Shown: positions 49,033-57,651 of the stretch, piece by piece | Layout: every line of letters begins with the position of its first letter | Numbering within the stretch: position 1 is the stretch's first letter | From: Vibrio sp. AND4 | GTDB taxonomy: Bacteria; Pseudomonadota; Gammaproteobacteria; Enterobacterales; Vibrionaceae | Assembly: GCF_000171815.1 (NCBI RefSeq) | Contig: NZ_ABGR01000005.1 | Span: 62,001 to 126,000 of the forward strand | Reading direction: 5' to 3' | DNA length: 64,000 nucleotides | Notes under the pieces: generated by a model | What the model was told of the DNA's origin: nothing | The model's input: the letters and a program-made list of their open reading frames with translations, nothing else | The model's database searches: none | Translations under genes and position numbers: made by a program

Positions 49033-50322
49033 TTAGAAGGTGTAGTTCGCTTGAACACCGATTAGCCATACGTTACCTGTTACTTCACCAGTAAACGCGC
49101 CGCCTAAAATAGCAGCTGAATTATCAGATGCATCGCGAGGTTCCTTGATGGAAGCGTCTTTAGCAAAGATGTAAGTAAAGCCAGCGTCTAGCGTTAGGTT
49201 TTTAGACCATTCGTAGCCTGCACCAACACTTAGCCATAGACGATCTGTTTCTGGAATAGTGGTCGTGCGGTATTTGTCATCAACCGCTGACATGTCATAA
49301 GCAACACCAGAACGTAGCACTAATTTGTTGTCGGCTTGGTAGGTAGCACCAACGGCAAAGCGGTAGTTATCTTCCCAGTTTTCAGATTTGATGAGATTAG
49401 AAGAGTCAGGGAAATCCGCCACTAGCTCTTTAAAGCTGCTCCAATCTGTCCAATTAATACTTGTATGTACTGCTAGTCGGTCATTTAGTTGGTGGAAGCT
49501 TGCTAGTTCCGCTGTTGCTGGCAATGTTAAGTCCATTGAGCCCGCTTTTTGAGCGTTATGGTTCGTTTGTTTGAACGCCAAACCTATCGCGTGACCTTGC
49601 AGTGTGAGATCAACAGCTGATTTGTAAGCGAAGCCAAGGCGGTTATCTTGGTTGATTTGCCAAGCCGCACCCACTTGCCATCCCCAAGTTGTGTCATCAC
49701 CTTCCATGTATTTTAGGGTTTGCCCCGGTAGGTTAGGTTTAACCGCTCCTACTTGAGGAGGTACTACCGCCCCAATACTGCCATCTGCCATTATGTATCG
49801 AAGTCCACCACCGACACTGAGTTTTTCGTTTAGTTTGTAAGCCGCGTTTAGGTTTGCTTCCATAGACGTTACGCTTGCTTGGTTACCAAAATGAGACGCA
49901 CCAAAGTCTTTACCTAGATCGGTTTCCATACCGTAGTTAGTACCGAATGCTAGACCAAGCGCGAACTTCTCGTTGTATTGATGAGATAGGTAGAAGTTTG
50001 GAATGACTGCATCATGAGCGAAGTCGTCTGAAGATGCAGGGATATTCTTACCATAGAAATTTACATTGCCTTCTACATCAATGTTTGGGTTTACGTAGAT
50101 TGCGCCAACAGACACTTGTGTCCCTTTTAGGTATGTAAGCATTGCTGGGTTACGCCATTGTGCGCCCGCGTTATCAGCCATTGCGGCTTCACCAGCGTAC
50201 GCGCGACCTAGGCCAGTTGCAGAGTATTCTGCAAGTTGGAAGCCCGCAGCGTTTACAACGCCTGAAGTGCTTAATAGGCCGAATGCCACTGCTGCTGAAA
50301 GAAGAGTCTTGTTGGTTTTCAT
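49033..50322 (-). CDS. fadL: FadL-family outer-membrane long-chain fatty acid porin (copy 1)
   Basis: 429 residues with signal peptide (MKTNKTLLSAAVAFGLLSTSGVVNA, cleaved about residue 25). FadL proteins pass long-chain fatty acids and other hydrophobic compounds through the outer membrane. The N-terminal plug starts AGFQLAEYSATGLGRAYAGEAAMADNAGAQWRNPA, with the NPA motif of the family. The protein ends in an aromatic residue (VQANYTF), as beta barrels do. It is the downstream member of a tandem pair, separated from copy 2 by a terminator, so it has its own promoter. Which copy is the main transporter cannot be told. Confidence 0.9.
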   Translation of the reverse strand: MKTNKTLLSAAVAFGLLSTSGVVNAAGFQLAEYSATGLGRAYAGEAAMADNAGAQWRNPAMLTYLKGTQVSVGAIYVNPNIDVEGNVNFYGKNIPASSDDFAHDAVIPNFYLSHQYNEKFALGLAFGTNYGMETDLGKDFGASHFGNQASVTSMEANLNAAYKLNEKLSVGGGLRYIMADGSIGAVVPPQVGAVKPNLPGQTLKYMEGDDTTWGWQVGAAWQINQDNRLGFAYKSAVDLTLQGHAIGLAFKQTNHNAQKAGSMDLTLPATAELASFHQLNDRLAVHTSINWTDWSSFKELVADFPDSSNLIKSENWEDNYRFAVGATYQADNKLVLRSGVAYDMSAVDDKYRTTTIPETDRLWLSVGAGYEWSKNLTLDAGFTYIFAKDASIKEPRDASDNSAAILGGAFTGEVTGNVWLIGVQANYTF

Positions 50323-50566
50323 TGTAATGTTCGCTGAGTTATTGATAACGTGAGGCGCAAGTTTACGTTTAGAGTTATTGCTTTAAAAATGAAAAGCCAA
50401 CAAAACAGCCTTTTTAGGCTAATTATCTATTTATTTGAATCTATATAGAACAACTCTCTAACTGTAATGGCTGTGTAAAAACAATTCAGCGAACACTTGT
50501 TAGTTATAATCGAGGCTTTGAGTACACATGTGCGCTCAAATTGAGTGAAGGTAACCGATAGATAAG
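50323..50566. promoter_or_regulatory. Upstream region of fadL copy 1, with an operator-like dyad at 50517-50540
   Basis: No ORF. A symmetric dyad has outer arms TTTGAG (50517-50522) and CTCAAA (50535-50540) around the inner palindrome CACATGTG (50525-50532), all on the same centre. It lies on the upstream side of fadL copy 1. A small AGCCT-TTTT-AGGCT stem occurs near 50410. I found no clear -35/-10 pair. Confidence 0.4.
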
Positions 50567-50592
50567 AAAAAGGCTGGAATTCCAGCCTTTTA
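50567..50592 (-). terminator. Intrinsic terminator after fadL copy 2
   Basis: Perfect 26-base palindrome, AAAAAGGCTGGAA and its complement centred on GAATTC. Located 35 bases beyond the stop codon of the upstream fadL gene, with a T-rich arm in the minus-strand direction. Confidence 0.88.
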
Positions 50593-50626
50593 AATAGTGT
50601 GCTTACATTAGCATGTTTGGTCGTGC

Positions 50627-51907
50627 TTAGAAGCTGCGGCTGTACTGTAAGCCGAATAGAATCGCATTTGCACGAGTTGTGGCTTCGATCGTCGATAGGC
50701 TACCACCGATAGGGTTCGGAGTAGACTCGCTCACACTAACATCATCGCCAAGTAGGTAGGTAAAGCCGATATCTACGTTCGATTTGTTGTCGATGTGGTA
50801 AGTTGCACCCGCTGAGAACCATTGACGATCTGAGTCTGGAACAGAGATAGACGTTGTTTCATCTTGAGCACTAGTGTCGTACATGTAGCCAGCGCGTAGC
50901 GTCCAGTCAGTGTTCATGTAGTACGTACCACCAATAGAGTAGTGCCAGCCATCTTGCCAGTTATATTCGTTTAGTGGTGCCGTCGAGCCATTGATTGTTG
51001 CATCTAGCGTGTCAAATGCTTTCCAACCAATGTATTGGATGCTGTAGTGGACAGCAAACTGAGTATCTTGAATTTTGTGGTAGCCAGAGAATTCTGCGAT
51101 ATCTGGTAGAGGCATGTGCAGTTTGCCGTTGCTATCTGCGTTAACTGAATATTCGACATCGCCTTCTGCTTCGATCTCTGGGCTGTAACGGTAAGAAAGA
51201 CCAAAACGGTTATTCTCGTCTAGTTCAAAGACAGTACCAACGTTAAAGCCAACACCAAAACCTGATGCATCCGCTTTAACTAGAGTTGTTCCTTGTGAAA
51301 CTGGCATTACACAGTTACCAGAGATAGCTGCGATACACATACCATTACCAGCATAACGCTCTAGTTTACCCGCACCGTAAATTAGATCGATACCAGCACC
51401 AAAGCTCCATTGGTCATTTAGACGGTAAGAACCAGCAATACCAACGTTTACACTTTTAACGTCAGTTAGGCCACCGTACTCAGACCAAGATAGGTTGTTC
51501 GAGAAGTCAGTTTTGGTACCGAAGTTAGAGTATGCGTTTACGCCCCATGCAAACTTGTCGTTTACTGGCACGATAAGGTGGATGTTCGGTGCAACTGAAG
51601 TGCCACCAGCATCATCGTAAGACTCTGCTGCTGAGCCGTTATATTGAACGCCTTTTGCAGTGATATCAGTGGTGATAGTTTCAAAACCTAGCGACAGTTC
51701 CATTTTGTCAAATAGCGCCATTGCTGCTGGGTTACGAGACATTACCGATGCGTTATCTGCAATTACCGCATCACCGGCGAATGCACGACCGATACCCGTC
51801 GCTGATTGTGCGTTTATTTGGAAACCAGCTGCCATTGCTTGGCCTGATGCCATTGCAACCGTTACTGCTACGAGAGTCTTTTTAAACAGACGCGTGTTCT
51901 GAGTCAT
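50627..51907 (-). CDS. fadL: FadL-family outer-membrane long-chain fatty acid porin (copy 2)
   Basis: 426 residues with signal peptide (KTLVAVTVAMASGQAMA, cleaved near residue 26). The plug domain begins AGFQINAQSATGIGRAFAGDAVIADNASVMSRNPAAM, the same layout as copy 1, with the NPA motif. A barrel-type C-terminus LFGLQYSRSF is present. Copies 1 and 2 are diverged paralogues rather than recent duplicates. AAGGAATAAAAAATG gives a clear start. A FadR-like site lies about 90 bases upstream, so repression in the absence of fatty acids is plausible. Confidence 0.9.
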   Translation of the reverse strand: MTQNTRLFKKTLVAVTVAMASGQAMAAGFQINAQSATGIGRAFAGDAVIADNASVMSRNPAAMALFDKMELSLGFETITTDITAKGVQYNGSAAESYDDAGGTSVAPNIHLIVPVNDKFAWGVNAYSNFGTKTDFSNNLSWSEYGGLTDVKSVNVGIAGSYRLNDQWSFGAGIDLIYGAGKLERYAGNGMCIAAISGNCVMPVSQGTTLVKADASGFGVGFNVGTVFELDENNRFGLSYRYSPEIEAEGDVEYSVNADSNGKLHMPLPDIAEFSGYHKIQDTQFAVHYSIQYIGWKAFDTLDATINGSTAPLNEYNWQDGWHYSIGGTYYMNTDWTLRAGYMYDTSAQDETTSISVPDSDRQWFSAGATYHIDNKSNVDIGFTYLLGDDVSVSESTPNPIGGSLSTIEATTRANAILFGLQYSRSF

Positions 51908-51993
51908 TTTTTATTCCTTATGGGTTTCGTCTCTTTGGACGATAAGTTGAGCTTTCGCTCAGTGGCGCAGATAGTAGTATTAAGAGTGGACCA

Positions 51994-52010
51994 TACAAAT
52001 CCGACCATTG
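51994..52010 (-). promoter_or_regulatory. Candidate FadR operator upstream of fadL copy 2
   Basis: On the minus strand CAATGGTCGGATTTGTA keeps the FadR core TGGTC-N-GA; about 10 of 17 positions match the E. coli consensus AGCTGGTCCGACCTGTT. About 90 bases upstream of the start codon. Weaker than the site at fadI. Confidence 0.4.
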
Positions 52011-52075
52011 GATAAATTTGAATAAAAATTGTAGAAATGATGTCTAAATGTCGGGAAATTGCATCTAAAGTGCAT

Positions 52076-52099
52076 ATTTTAGAGTCTTGGCTCTAAAAT
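52076..52099. other. Perfect inverted repeat upstream of fadL copy 2
   Basis: Nine-base arms ATTTTAGAG (52076-52084) and CTCTAAAAT (52091-52099), six-base spacer. It is between the DUF3379 terminator and the fadL promoter region. Could be a regulator binding site or a weak second terminator for the DUF3379 gene. Confidence 0.45.
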
Positions 52100-52140
52100 G
52101 GATAATTATAGTGAATGGTTTTTTGGTTATACATAAGCGA

Positions 52141-52174
52141 AAAGCCGCTAGATTATGAAATTTAGCGGCTTTTA
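52141..52174 (-). terminator. Intrinsic terminator after the ECF sigma / DUF3379 operon
   Basis: Eleven-base-pair stem AAAAGCCGCTA / TAGCGGCTTTT with a 12-base loop, 33 bases beyond the DUF3379 stop. Reads as stem plus T-run on the minus strand. Confidence 0.8.
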
Positions 52175-52206
52175 AATCAATAGTTGTAGAGTTTTACTGA
52201 AAGTTA

Positions 52207-52941
52207 TTACATCGGCTTCATCATGGGTGCCAGTTTAGCCGCAATAGCGTCAATGTCTTCGCCGTTGCTGCCAACAAGAATCATGCTGGCGTTACCGACT
52301 GGTTTCACTACGCCTGTCATACCATCTTTATCAAAATCGACTTTTTGGTCGCTCTTCACATCAGTCACAAACATGGTCACTTTACCTTTGTTTCCTTGGA
52401 ACACGACATGTAAAGCATTATTCGAATCACCAAAGCCACAATGATTTAAGTAGTAAACATGGTATGGAAAATCACCATTGATCTGATAATGGAAAGGCAT
52501 CATTTTCGCATTTACTTGCTTATTCGAAACATCCTCATCGATGTTACTGACAAAAGGTGCTTCTGCGACTACGTGTTTCATTGCTGTATCAGCGAGACTT
52601 GCTTGCGCTGGAGAGACAATAATATTGCCCCAATTAATTTGACCTACCAGTAGGCCCGCAGTAAACGCAACTGATGCGGCCAGTGCCATCGCTTTACGAG
52701 CAAAATTAGGCCTGACGACTTTTTCTTCATCTAATACACTCGATGTCTGGTTAAACAAAATTTTATCAGCAAGATCTTCAGGTACGTCAACATTCATGGC
52801 TTGCTGTATTTTCAGGTCGAGATCCAAAACGTCATCAGCAAACTTACTGTTGGCATCGTTCTTCGCCAACGCTCGCAGAAGCTCTTCATCCTTTTGTTTT
52901 GGATCCGACAAAATACGACGACGAAATTCTAAATCATCCAT
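52207..52941 (-). CDS. DUF3379 protein, possible membrane anti-sigma partner
   Basis: 244 residues. N-terminal cytoplasmic part (MDDLEFRRRILSDPKQKDEELLRALAKN), a single membrane span at about 86-103 (AMALAASVAFTAGLLVGQI) and a periplasmic domain with YHVYYLNHCGFGDSNNALHVVFQGNKGKVTMFVTD. This matches the DUF3379 family. It overlaps the preceding ECF sigma gene by eight bases, so they are translationally coupled. This arrangement (sigma factor plus single-span membrane protein) suggests an anti-sigma role; that is inference, as the family function is not established. Confidence 0.78.
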   Translation of the reverse strand: MDDLEFRRRILSDPKQKDEELLRALAKNDANSKFADDVLDLDLKIQQAMNVDVPEDLADKILFNQTSSVLDEEKVVRPNFARKAMALAASVAFTAGLLVGQINWGNIIVSPAQASLADTAMKHVVAEAPFVSNIDEDVSNKQVNAKMMPFHYQINGDFPYHVYYLNHCGFGDSNNALHVVFQGNKGKVTMFVTDVKSDQKVDFDKDGMTGVVKPVGNASMILVGSNGEDIDAIAAKLAPMMKPM

Positions 52942-53497
52942 TTTTTTGTCCTCTCTGAGTATCTTGAGAATCCAACATCTCTTTTAATTGGTTACGTGCG
53001 CGAAATAGACGTGTCATTACTGTGTTTTTGTTTAGATCAAGAATATTGCCGATTTCTTCTCCACTGAAACCGCCGACAACCTGAAGAAACAAAGGCTCAC
53101 GGTATTCAACATCAAGCTTCATGATCTGAGCTTGAAGCCATTCTTGCTGGTGATGTGGGTCATCGCTGACTTTAGCATCGTTGCTGTGATCATCGATATC
53201 AACCAAATCAAATTGTTTACGTTCGAAGCGGCGGGCGTTTTCTCGTCTTAAAATAGTAATAAGCCAAGATTTAGCGGCCTTTTCATCTTGAAGACTATCC
53301 AGTGACTTCCAAGCGCGCAGACAGGTTTCTTGCACCAGGTCTTCTGCAATGGTCTTGTCTTTGCACAGCCAATAGGCGTAGCGATACAAGTCTCTATGAT
53401 AGCCCCGAACCAGAGCTTCGTATTTTCTTTGTCTGTCCATATCAGAGTTGACCGGACTGCTGGAACTTTTCTTTCCAAACATTTTGAATATTGCCAC
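52934..53497 (-). CDS. ECF-type RNA polymerase sigma factor
   Basis: 187 residues from GTG 53497, chosen because GGAG sits six bases upstream; the longer open frame to 53584 runs through the predicted promoter. Sigma region 2 at about 25-95 (YEALVRGYHRDLYRYAYWLCKDKTIAEDLVQETCLRAWKSLDSLQDEKAAKSWLITILRRENARR) and region 4 at about 120-175 (LDVEYREPLFLQVVGGFSGEEIGNILDLNKNTVMTRLFRARNQLK). Regions 1 and 3 are absent, as in ECF factors. Resembles RpoE-like members, but rpoE with rseABC is a different locus. The signal and regulon are unknown. Confidence 0.85.
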   Translation of the reverse strand: MAIFKMFGKKSSSSPVNSDMDRQRKYEALVRGYHRDLYRYAYWLCKDKTIAEDLVQETCLRAWKSLDSLQDEKAAKSWLITILRRENARRFERKQFDLVDIDDHSNDAKVSDDPHHQQEWLQAQIMKLDVEYREPLFLQVVGGFSGEEIGNILDLNKNTVMTRLFRARNQLKEMLDSQDTQRGQKNG

Positions 53498-53554
53498 AGG
53501 GGTCTCCGTCTTGCTCTGTGAGGTTATTTCTACCAGCTGCGTGTGGCCGTTTTG

Positions 53555-53586
53555 ATTATATACTAAGTAGTTTAGCAGGAGCACAA
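53555..53586 (-). promoter_or_regulatory. Candidate promoter of the ECF sigma / DUF3379 operon
   Basis: On the minus strand TTGTGC (53586-53581), 18 bases, TATATAAT (53562-53555). Places the transcript start near 53548, about 50 bases before the chosen GTG. Confidence 0.45.
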
Positions 53587-53620
53587 TATACTGTCATACA
53601 ATCAGAGACTTATTTGCAGT

Positions 53621-53680
53621 GGTAGCGGTTGATTCTATATCATTTCAATGGGATGTTGCTTCGCATATAGATTAACTACC
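53621..53680. repeat. Imperfect long inverted repeat (hairpin element)
   Basis: Left arm GGTAGCGGTTGATTCTATAT (53621-53640) pairs with right arm ATATAGATTAACTACC (53665-53680) apart from small bulges; the 24-base centre contains GGGATGTTGCTTCGC. No T-run, no ORF. Its size and form resemble small intergenic repeat or MITE-like elements; only one copy was seen in this window. Confidence 0.45.
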
Positions 53681-53756
53681 AGACGAATTGAATGGTTAGA
53701 CGATCAGCCGTTATAAGCACTTTGTTCTGGATGGAATTCGTAAAATCGACATAAAA

Positions 53757-53797
53757 TTGATCTATTTCAATATCTCGTGAAGTGAGGCGGCTATAGT
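53757..53797 (+). promoter_or_regulatory. Candidate FNR-dependent promoter of the RNA at 53805
   Basis: TTGATCTATTTCAA at 53757-53770 differs from the FNR consensus TTGAT-N4-ATCAA at one position. TATAGT at 53792-53797 is a good -10, with no -35 at the expected place. If transcription starts at 53805, the box is centred at -41.5, the class II activator position. Confidence 0.5.
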
Positions 53798-53804
53798 AAG
53801 CCTT

Positions 53805-53968
53805 GTCATCTAGTTAGTCATGACGACTAGCATGTTGAGCAAGATGACACTTCCTTTTGAAGGCTGACTTTACTTTCTCCTAATCAGGAAACTGATTAAC
53901 TTTACAATTGGCGTAAGTTGATTGTTTTATATATATTCCGACCACACAGTTTTGTGTGGTTTTTTTTT
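53805..53968 (+). ncRNA. Candidate structured small RNA, possibly FnrS-type
   Basis: No ORF, yet the stretch folds into successive stems: GTCATCT/AGATGAC (53805-53811 with 53842-53848), CTTC/GAAG (53850-53853 with 53859-53862), TAATCAG/CTGATTA with a GAAA tetraloop (53881-53898), and a terminator hairpin (53941-53960) with a T-run. The first stem begins exactly at the predicted start. The single-stranded piece ACTTCCTTTTGAA resembles a segment I recall from E. coli FnrS (ACTTCC-T-run-GAA), an FNR-induced sRNA. Being between a divergent ECF operon and fadI, which has its own promoter, it appears to be an independent transcript. Function and family are inference. Confidence 0.55.
53941..53968 (+). 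terminator. Intrinsic terminator of the candidate sRNA
   Basis: Perfect eight-base-pair stem ACCACACA / TGTGTGGT with a GTTT loop and a run of nine T. No protein-coding gene precedes it on this strand, which implies a non-coding transcript. Confidence 0.9.
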
Positions 53969-54094
53969 CTTCAAATTTACCTCCCGCACACTTATTCTTA
54001 CCTTTACGTACTATAGTTAATCGTTCTTAATTGCTGAATAATCAATGAACTAGATCAATAGATCTACACGCTTCACGTTTATTTAAACGCACGT

Positions 54095-54122
54095 TTGATA
54101 AATTTAACAAACTGATTACAAT
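54095..54122 (+). promoter_or_regulatory. Sigma-70 promoter of fadIJ
   Basis: TTGATA at 54095-54100, 16 bases, TACAAT at 54117-54122. The predicted start near 54129 falls inside the FadR-like operator. Confidence 0.55.
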
Positions 54123-54125
54123 GAC

Positions 54126-54142
54126 ATCAGGTCAGACCTCTT
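54126..54142 (+). promoter_or_regulatory. FadR operator of fadIJ
   Basis: ATCAGGTCAGACCTCTT matches the E. coli FadR consensus AGCTGGTCCGACCTGTT at about 13 of 17 positions, with the core palindrome AGGTC-A-GACCT. It sits over the start of transcription, consistent with repression relieved by long-chain acyl-CoA. Confidence 0.72.
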
Positions 54143-54159
54143 GTATTTAAGGAGAAACA

Positions 54160-55467
54160 ATGGGCAAGCAGGAAGTGAAAACTCGCCACGGTGAACGTGT
54201 TGCTATTGTCGCAGGGCTACGAACCCCCTTCGCTCGTCAAAGCACTGAGTTCAGCCAAGTGCCAGCGGTGGATTTAGGCAAAATGGTAGTGAGCGAAATG
54301 CTTGCTCGTACAAACATTGACCCGAAACTCATCGAACAAGTGGTGTTTGGACAGGTCGTTCAAATGCCAGAAGCACCGAACATTGCGCGTGAAATCGTAC
54401 TTGGCACGGGAATGCACATTCATACCGACGCGTACAGCGTGACTCGTGCGTGTGCGACCAGCTTCCAAGCGGCAGTGAACGTTGCAGAGAGTATCATGGC
54501 GGGCAGCATCGACATTGGTATCGCAGGTGGTGCGGATTCTTCATCTGTCCTGCCAATCGGTGTTTCGAAGAAACTTGCTGCTAACTTACTCGCGCTAAGC
54601 AAAACCAAAACGCTGGGTCAAAAACTTAACGTTCTCAAGAAACTCAGCGTTAAAGACTTGATGCCTGTTCCCCCAGCAGTGGCGGAGTATTCCACTGGGC
54701 TATCAATGGGCCAGACTGCCGAGCAAATGGCGAAGTCACACGGTATTACTCGTGCAGAGCAAGACGCGTTAGCGCACCGTTCTCACTCTCTAGCTTCGCA
54801 AGCTTGGAAAGACGGCAAGATTCAAGACGAAGTGATGACCGCCTTCCCGGAACCTTACAAGAAGTGGATCTCTGAAGATAACAACATTCGCCATGACTCG
54901 ACATTAGAAGGATACGCAAAACTGCGTCCAGCTTTTGATCGTCAATACGGCAGCGTAACAGCAGCGAACAGTACGCCACTAACCGATGGTGGTGCAGCAG
55001 TGATGCTAATGCGTGAAGGTAAAGCGAAAGAGCTTGGCTTGGAAATTCTTGGCTTTATCCGTGGTTATGCGTTTTCTGCTATCGGTGTAGAAATGGATAT
55101 GCTGATGGGGCCGACGTACGCAACAGCAAAAGTGCTGGAGAATACCGGCCTAGAGCTATCAGACTTGACGCTTATTGATATGCACGAAGCGTTTGCTGCG
55201 CAAGCACTTGCCAATGTGAAGATGTTTGCTTGTGATAAATTTGCCCAAGAAAATCTAGGTCGCTCGAAAGCGATAGGTGAAATTGACATGGATAAGTTCA
55301 ATGTTCTAGGCGGCTCGATTGCTTACGGTCACCCCTTTGCCGCAACAGGCGCGCGTATGATGACGCAAACACTGCGTGAGCTTAAACGTCGTGGTGGTGG
55401 TCTTGCGCTGAATACAGCATGTGCAGCGGGTGGTCTCGGTGCAGCAATGATTTTGGAGGTTGAGTAA
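54160..55467 (+). CDS. fadI: 3-ketoacyl-CoA thiolase FadI
   Basis: 435 residues, ATG 54160 with AAGGAG eight bases upstream. FadI (anaerobic beta-oxidation type) cleaves 3-ketoacyl-CoA to acetyl-CoA and a shortened acyl-CoA, as partner of FadJ. The acylated Cys98 is in [11 protein letters not shown]. The second conserved His is in [17 protein letters not shown] (about 387) and the C-terminal Cys in [11 protein letters not shown]. Length 435 separates it from FadA (about 390). Its stop overlaps the fadJ ATG by one base. Confidence 0.94.
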   Translation: MGKQEVKTRHGERVAIVAGLRTPFARQSTEFSQVPAVDLGKMVVSEMLARTNIDPKLIEQVVFGQVVQMPEAPNIAREIVLGTGMHIHTDAYSVTRACATSFQAAVNVAESIMAGSIDIGIAGGADSSSVLPIGVSKKLAANLLALSKTKTLGQKLNVLKKLSVKDLMPVPPAVAEYSTGLSMGQTAEQMAKSHGITRAEQDALAHRSHSLASQAWKDGKIQDEVMTAFPEPYKKWISEDNNIRHDSTLEGYAKLRPAFDRQYGSVTAANSTPLTDGGAAVMLMREGKAKELGLEILGFIRGYAFSAIGVEMDMLMGPTYATAKVLENTGLELSDLTLIDMHEAFAAQALANVKMFACDKFAQENLGRSKAIGEIDMDKFNVLGGSIAYGHPFAATGARMMTQTLRELKRRGGGLALNTACAAGGLGAAMILEVE

Positions 55468-57578
55468 TGAGCGAGCAAAAAGCATTTAGTCTAAAGATTG
55501 ATGAGCAGAACATTGCTTGGCTAGCCATCGATGTGCCGAACGAGAAAATGAATACGCTGCAAGCCGCATTTGCAGATGAGATGAAGGAGATCTTCGCTCA
55601 ACTACAAGATACCAGTGGTGTGAAAGGGATGATCATTCATTCTCTAAAACCGGATAACTTTGTTGCAGGTGCCGACGTTCGCATGCTTGAGGCGTGTACG
55701 ACGGCGACTGAAGCGCAAGCGCTTGCTAAGCAAGGTCAAGATTTATTCCAACAGCTATCCGACTTGCCTTATCCAGTTGTTGCTGCAATCCATGGTCCGT
55801 GCCTTGGCGGCGGTTTAGAGCTTGCGCTAGCGTGTGATTATCGCGTGTGTACTGATTCGGATAAAACACGTCTGGGTCTTCCAGAAGTGCAACTTGGTCT
55901 GCTGCCAGGCTCTGGTGGTACTCAGCGTCTTCCGCGCTTGATTGGTCTGTTACCTTCCTTGGATTTAATCCTTACTGGTAAACAACTGCGAGCAAAGAAA
56001 GCGAAAAAGTTGGGCGTGGTTGACGCATGTGTGCCAGAGACTGTGTTGCTTGATGTCGCGAAGATGCATGTCGAGAAAGGGAAGAACAAGGGCAATAAGA
56101 AACAATCGACAAAAGAGAAGTTGGTCTCGGGTAGTGGTTTAGGTCGTAAATTTGTATTTGAGCAAGCTGCGAAAAAAACCAATAAAAAGACCCGTGGCAA
56201 CTACCCAGCGACCGTTGCGATTCTAGAAGTGATTCAGCATGGTCTGGAAAAAGGCTTTGCGCAAGGTCAAGAGCTTGAAGCTAAACGCTTTGGCGAATTG
56301 GTGATGAGTTCAGAATCGAAAGCATTACGTTCTATCTTCTTTGCTACGACGGAAATGAAGAAAGAAAACGGCGCGGAAGCCGATCCAGTTGCTATCAACA
56401 AAGTTGGTGTGTTGGGTGGTGGTTTAATGGGGGCAGGCATCAGCCATGTGTCTGTTGCGAAAGCGAAGGTGCCAGTTCGCATTAAGGACGTCAGTAATGA
56501 CGGTGTGCTAAACGCGCTGAACTACAACTATAAGTTGTTCGAAAAGCAGCGCAAGAAACGTATCATCTCCAAAGCCGACCTCCAATCTAAGATGCTGCAA
56601 CTTTCGGGTGGTACTGACTTCACAAGCTTCAAGCATATTGATGTCGTCATAGAGGCGGTTTTTGAAGATCTCAACCTGAAACAGACAATGGTTGCGGAAA
56701 TTGAAGCGAATGCAAAACCAAACACTATCTTTGCGACCAATACGTCTTCTCTACCAATCCACCGAATTGCGGAAAAAGCAGACCGCCCTGAAAACATCGT
56801 TGGTTTGCATTACTTCAGTCCTGTAGAGAAAATGCCGTTGGTGGAAGTGATTCCTCATGAAACTACGTCAGAAGAGACCATTTCTACGGTTGTTGCGCTG
56901 GCGAAGAAGCAGGGTAAAACGCCGATCGTTGTCAAAGACAAAGCGGGCTTTTACGTAAATCGTATCCTTGCACCTTACATGAACGAAGCCGCGCATATCT
57001 TGCTGGCAAATGAGCCAATCGAGCAACTCGACAATGCCTTACTCGATTTTGGCTTTCCAGTCGGGCCAATTACCTTGCTTGATGAAGTCGGTGTCGATAT
57101 TGGTGCGAAGATCATTCCGATTTTGGTTAATGAGTTGGGTGAGCGATTCAAAGGTCCAGAGGTCTTTGACACACTGTTGAACGATGGTCGTAAAGGTCGT
57201 AAGAGTGGCAAAGGGTTTTACACCTACAAGGGTAAGAAGAAAGAAGTTGATAAGTCCATTTACAAGTTGTTGAACCTGACACCAGAATCGAAGCTGAGAG
57301 ACACCGACATTGCGTTGCGCTGTGTACTGCCAATGTTGAATGAGGCGGTTCGCTGCTTGGATGATGGCATCATTCGTTCACCACGTGATGGCGATATAGG
57401 TGCGATTTTTGGTATTGGTTTCCCACCATTCCTAGGTGGTCCATTCCGTTATATGGATCAATTCGGTTTGATAGAACTGGTTGAGAAAATGAATGAATTT
57501 GCATCGAAATACGGCGATCGTTACGCGCCTTGTGATGGTCTATTAACTCGAGCGGGTGAAGGTCGTAATTTCTACTGA
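55467..57578 (+). CDS. fadJ: Multifunctional fatty acid oxidation protein FadJ
   Basis: 703 residues, overlapping fadI by one base (TAATG). Enoyl-CoA hydratase domain in the N-terminal 190 residues ([50 protein letters not shown]). A basic linker at about 200-240 ([13 protein letters not shown]) follows. The NAD-binding 3-hydroxyacyl-CoA dehydrogenase domain starts at about 310 ([14 protein letters not shown]) and the C-terminal helical domains end at GRNFY. It is FadJ rather than FadB because it follows fadI and lacks the FadB order. Terminator at 57604. Confidence 0.95.
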   Translation: MSEQKAFSLKIDEQNIAWLAIDVPNEKMNTLQAAFADEMKEIFAQLQDTSGVKGMIIHSLKPDNFVAGADVRMLEACTTATEAQALAKQGQDLFQQLSDLPYPVVAAIHGPCLGGGLELALACDYRVCTDSDKTRLGLPEVQLGLLPGSGGTQRLPRLIGLLPSLDLILTGKQLRAKKAKKLGVVDACVPETVLLDVAKMHVEKGKNKGNKKQSTKEKLVSGSGLGRKFVFEQAAKKTNKKTRGNYPATVAILEVIQHGLEKGFAQGQELEAKRFGELVMSSESKALRSIFFATTEMKKENGAEADPVAINKVGVLGGGLMGAGISHVSVAKAKVPVRIKDVSNDGVLNALNYNYKLFEKQRKKRIISKADLQSKMLQLSGGTDFTSFKHIDVVIEAVFEDLNLKQTMVAEIEANAKPNTIFATNTSSLPIHRIAEKADRPENIVGLHYFSPVEKMPLVEVIPHETTSEETISTVVALAKKQGKTPIVVKDKAGFYVNRILAPYMNEAAHILLANEPIEQLDNALLDFGFPVGPITLLDEVGVDIGAKIIPILVNELGERFKGPEVFDTLLNDGRKGRKSGKGFYTYKGKKKEVDKSIYKLLNLTPESKLRDTDIALRCVLPMLNEAVRCLDDGIIRSPRDGDIGAIFGIGFPPFLGGPFRYMDQFGLIELVEKMNEFASKYGDRYAPCDGLLTRAGEGRNFY

Positions 57579-57603
57579 TCATCGCTCTCTACGATTCAGT
57601 AAT

Positions 57604-57629
57604 AAGGCTTGCGTGATGCAAGCCTTTTT
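57604..57629 (+). terminator. Intrinsic terminator after fadJ
   Basis: Nine-base-pair stem AAGGCTTGC / GCAAGCCTT with a GTGAT loop and five T. The AATAA-rich left side may also serve the convergent protease gene. Confidence 0.9.
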
Positions 57630-57651
57630 ATTTGAGTGCTAAAAACAAAAT

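Noticed and set aside
53498..53584. 29-residue N-terminal extension of the ECF sigma factor
   Set aside because: It overlaps the predicted promoter and has no ribosome binding site; GTG 53497 has GGAG at good spacing.
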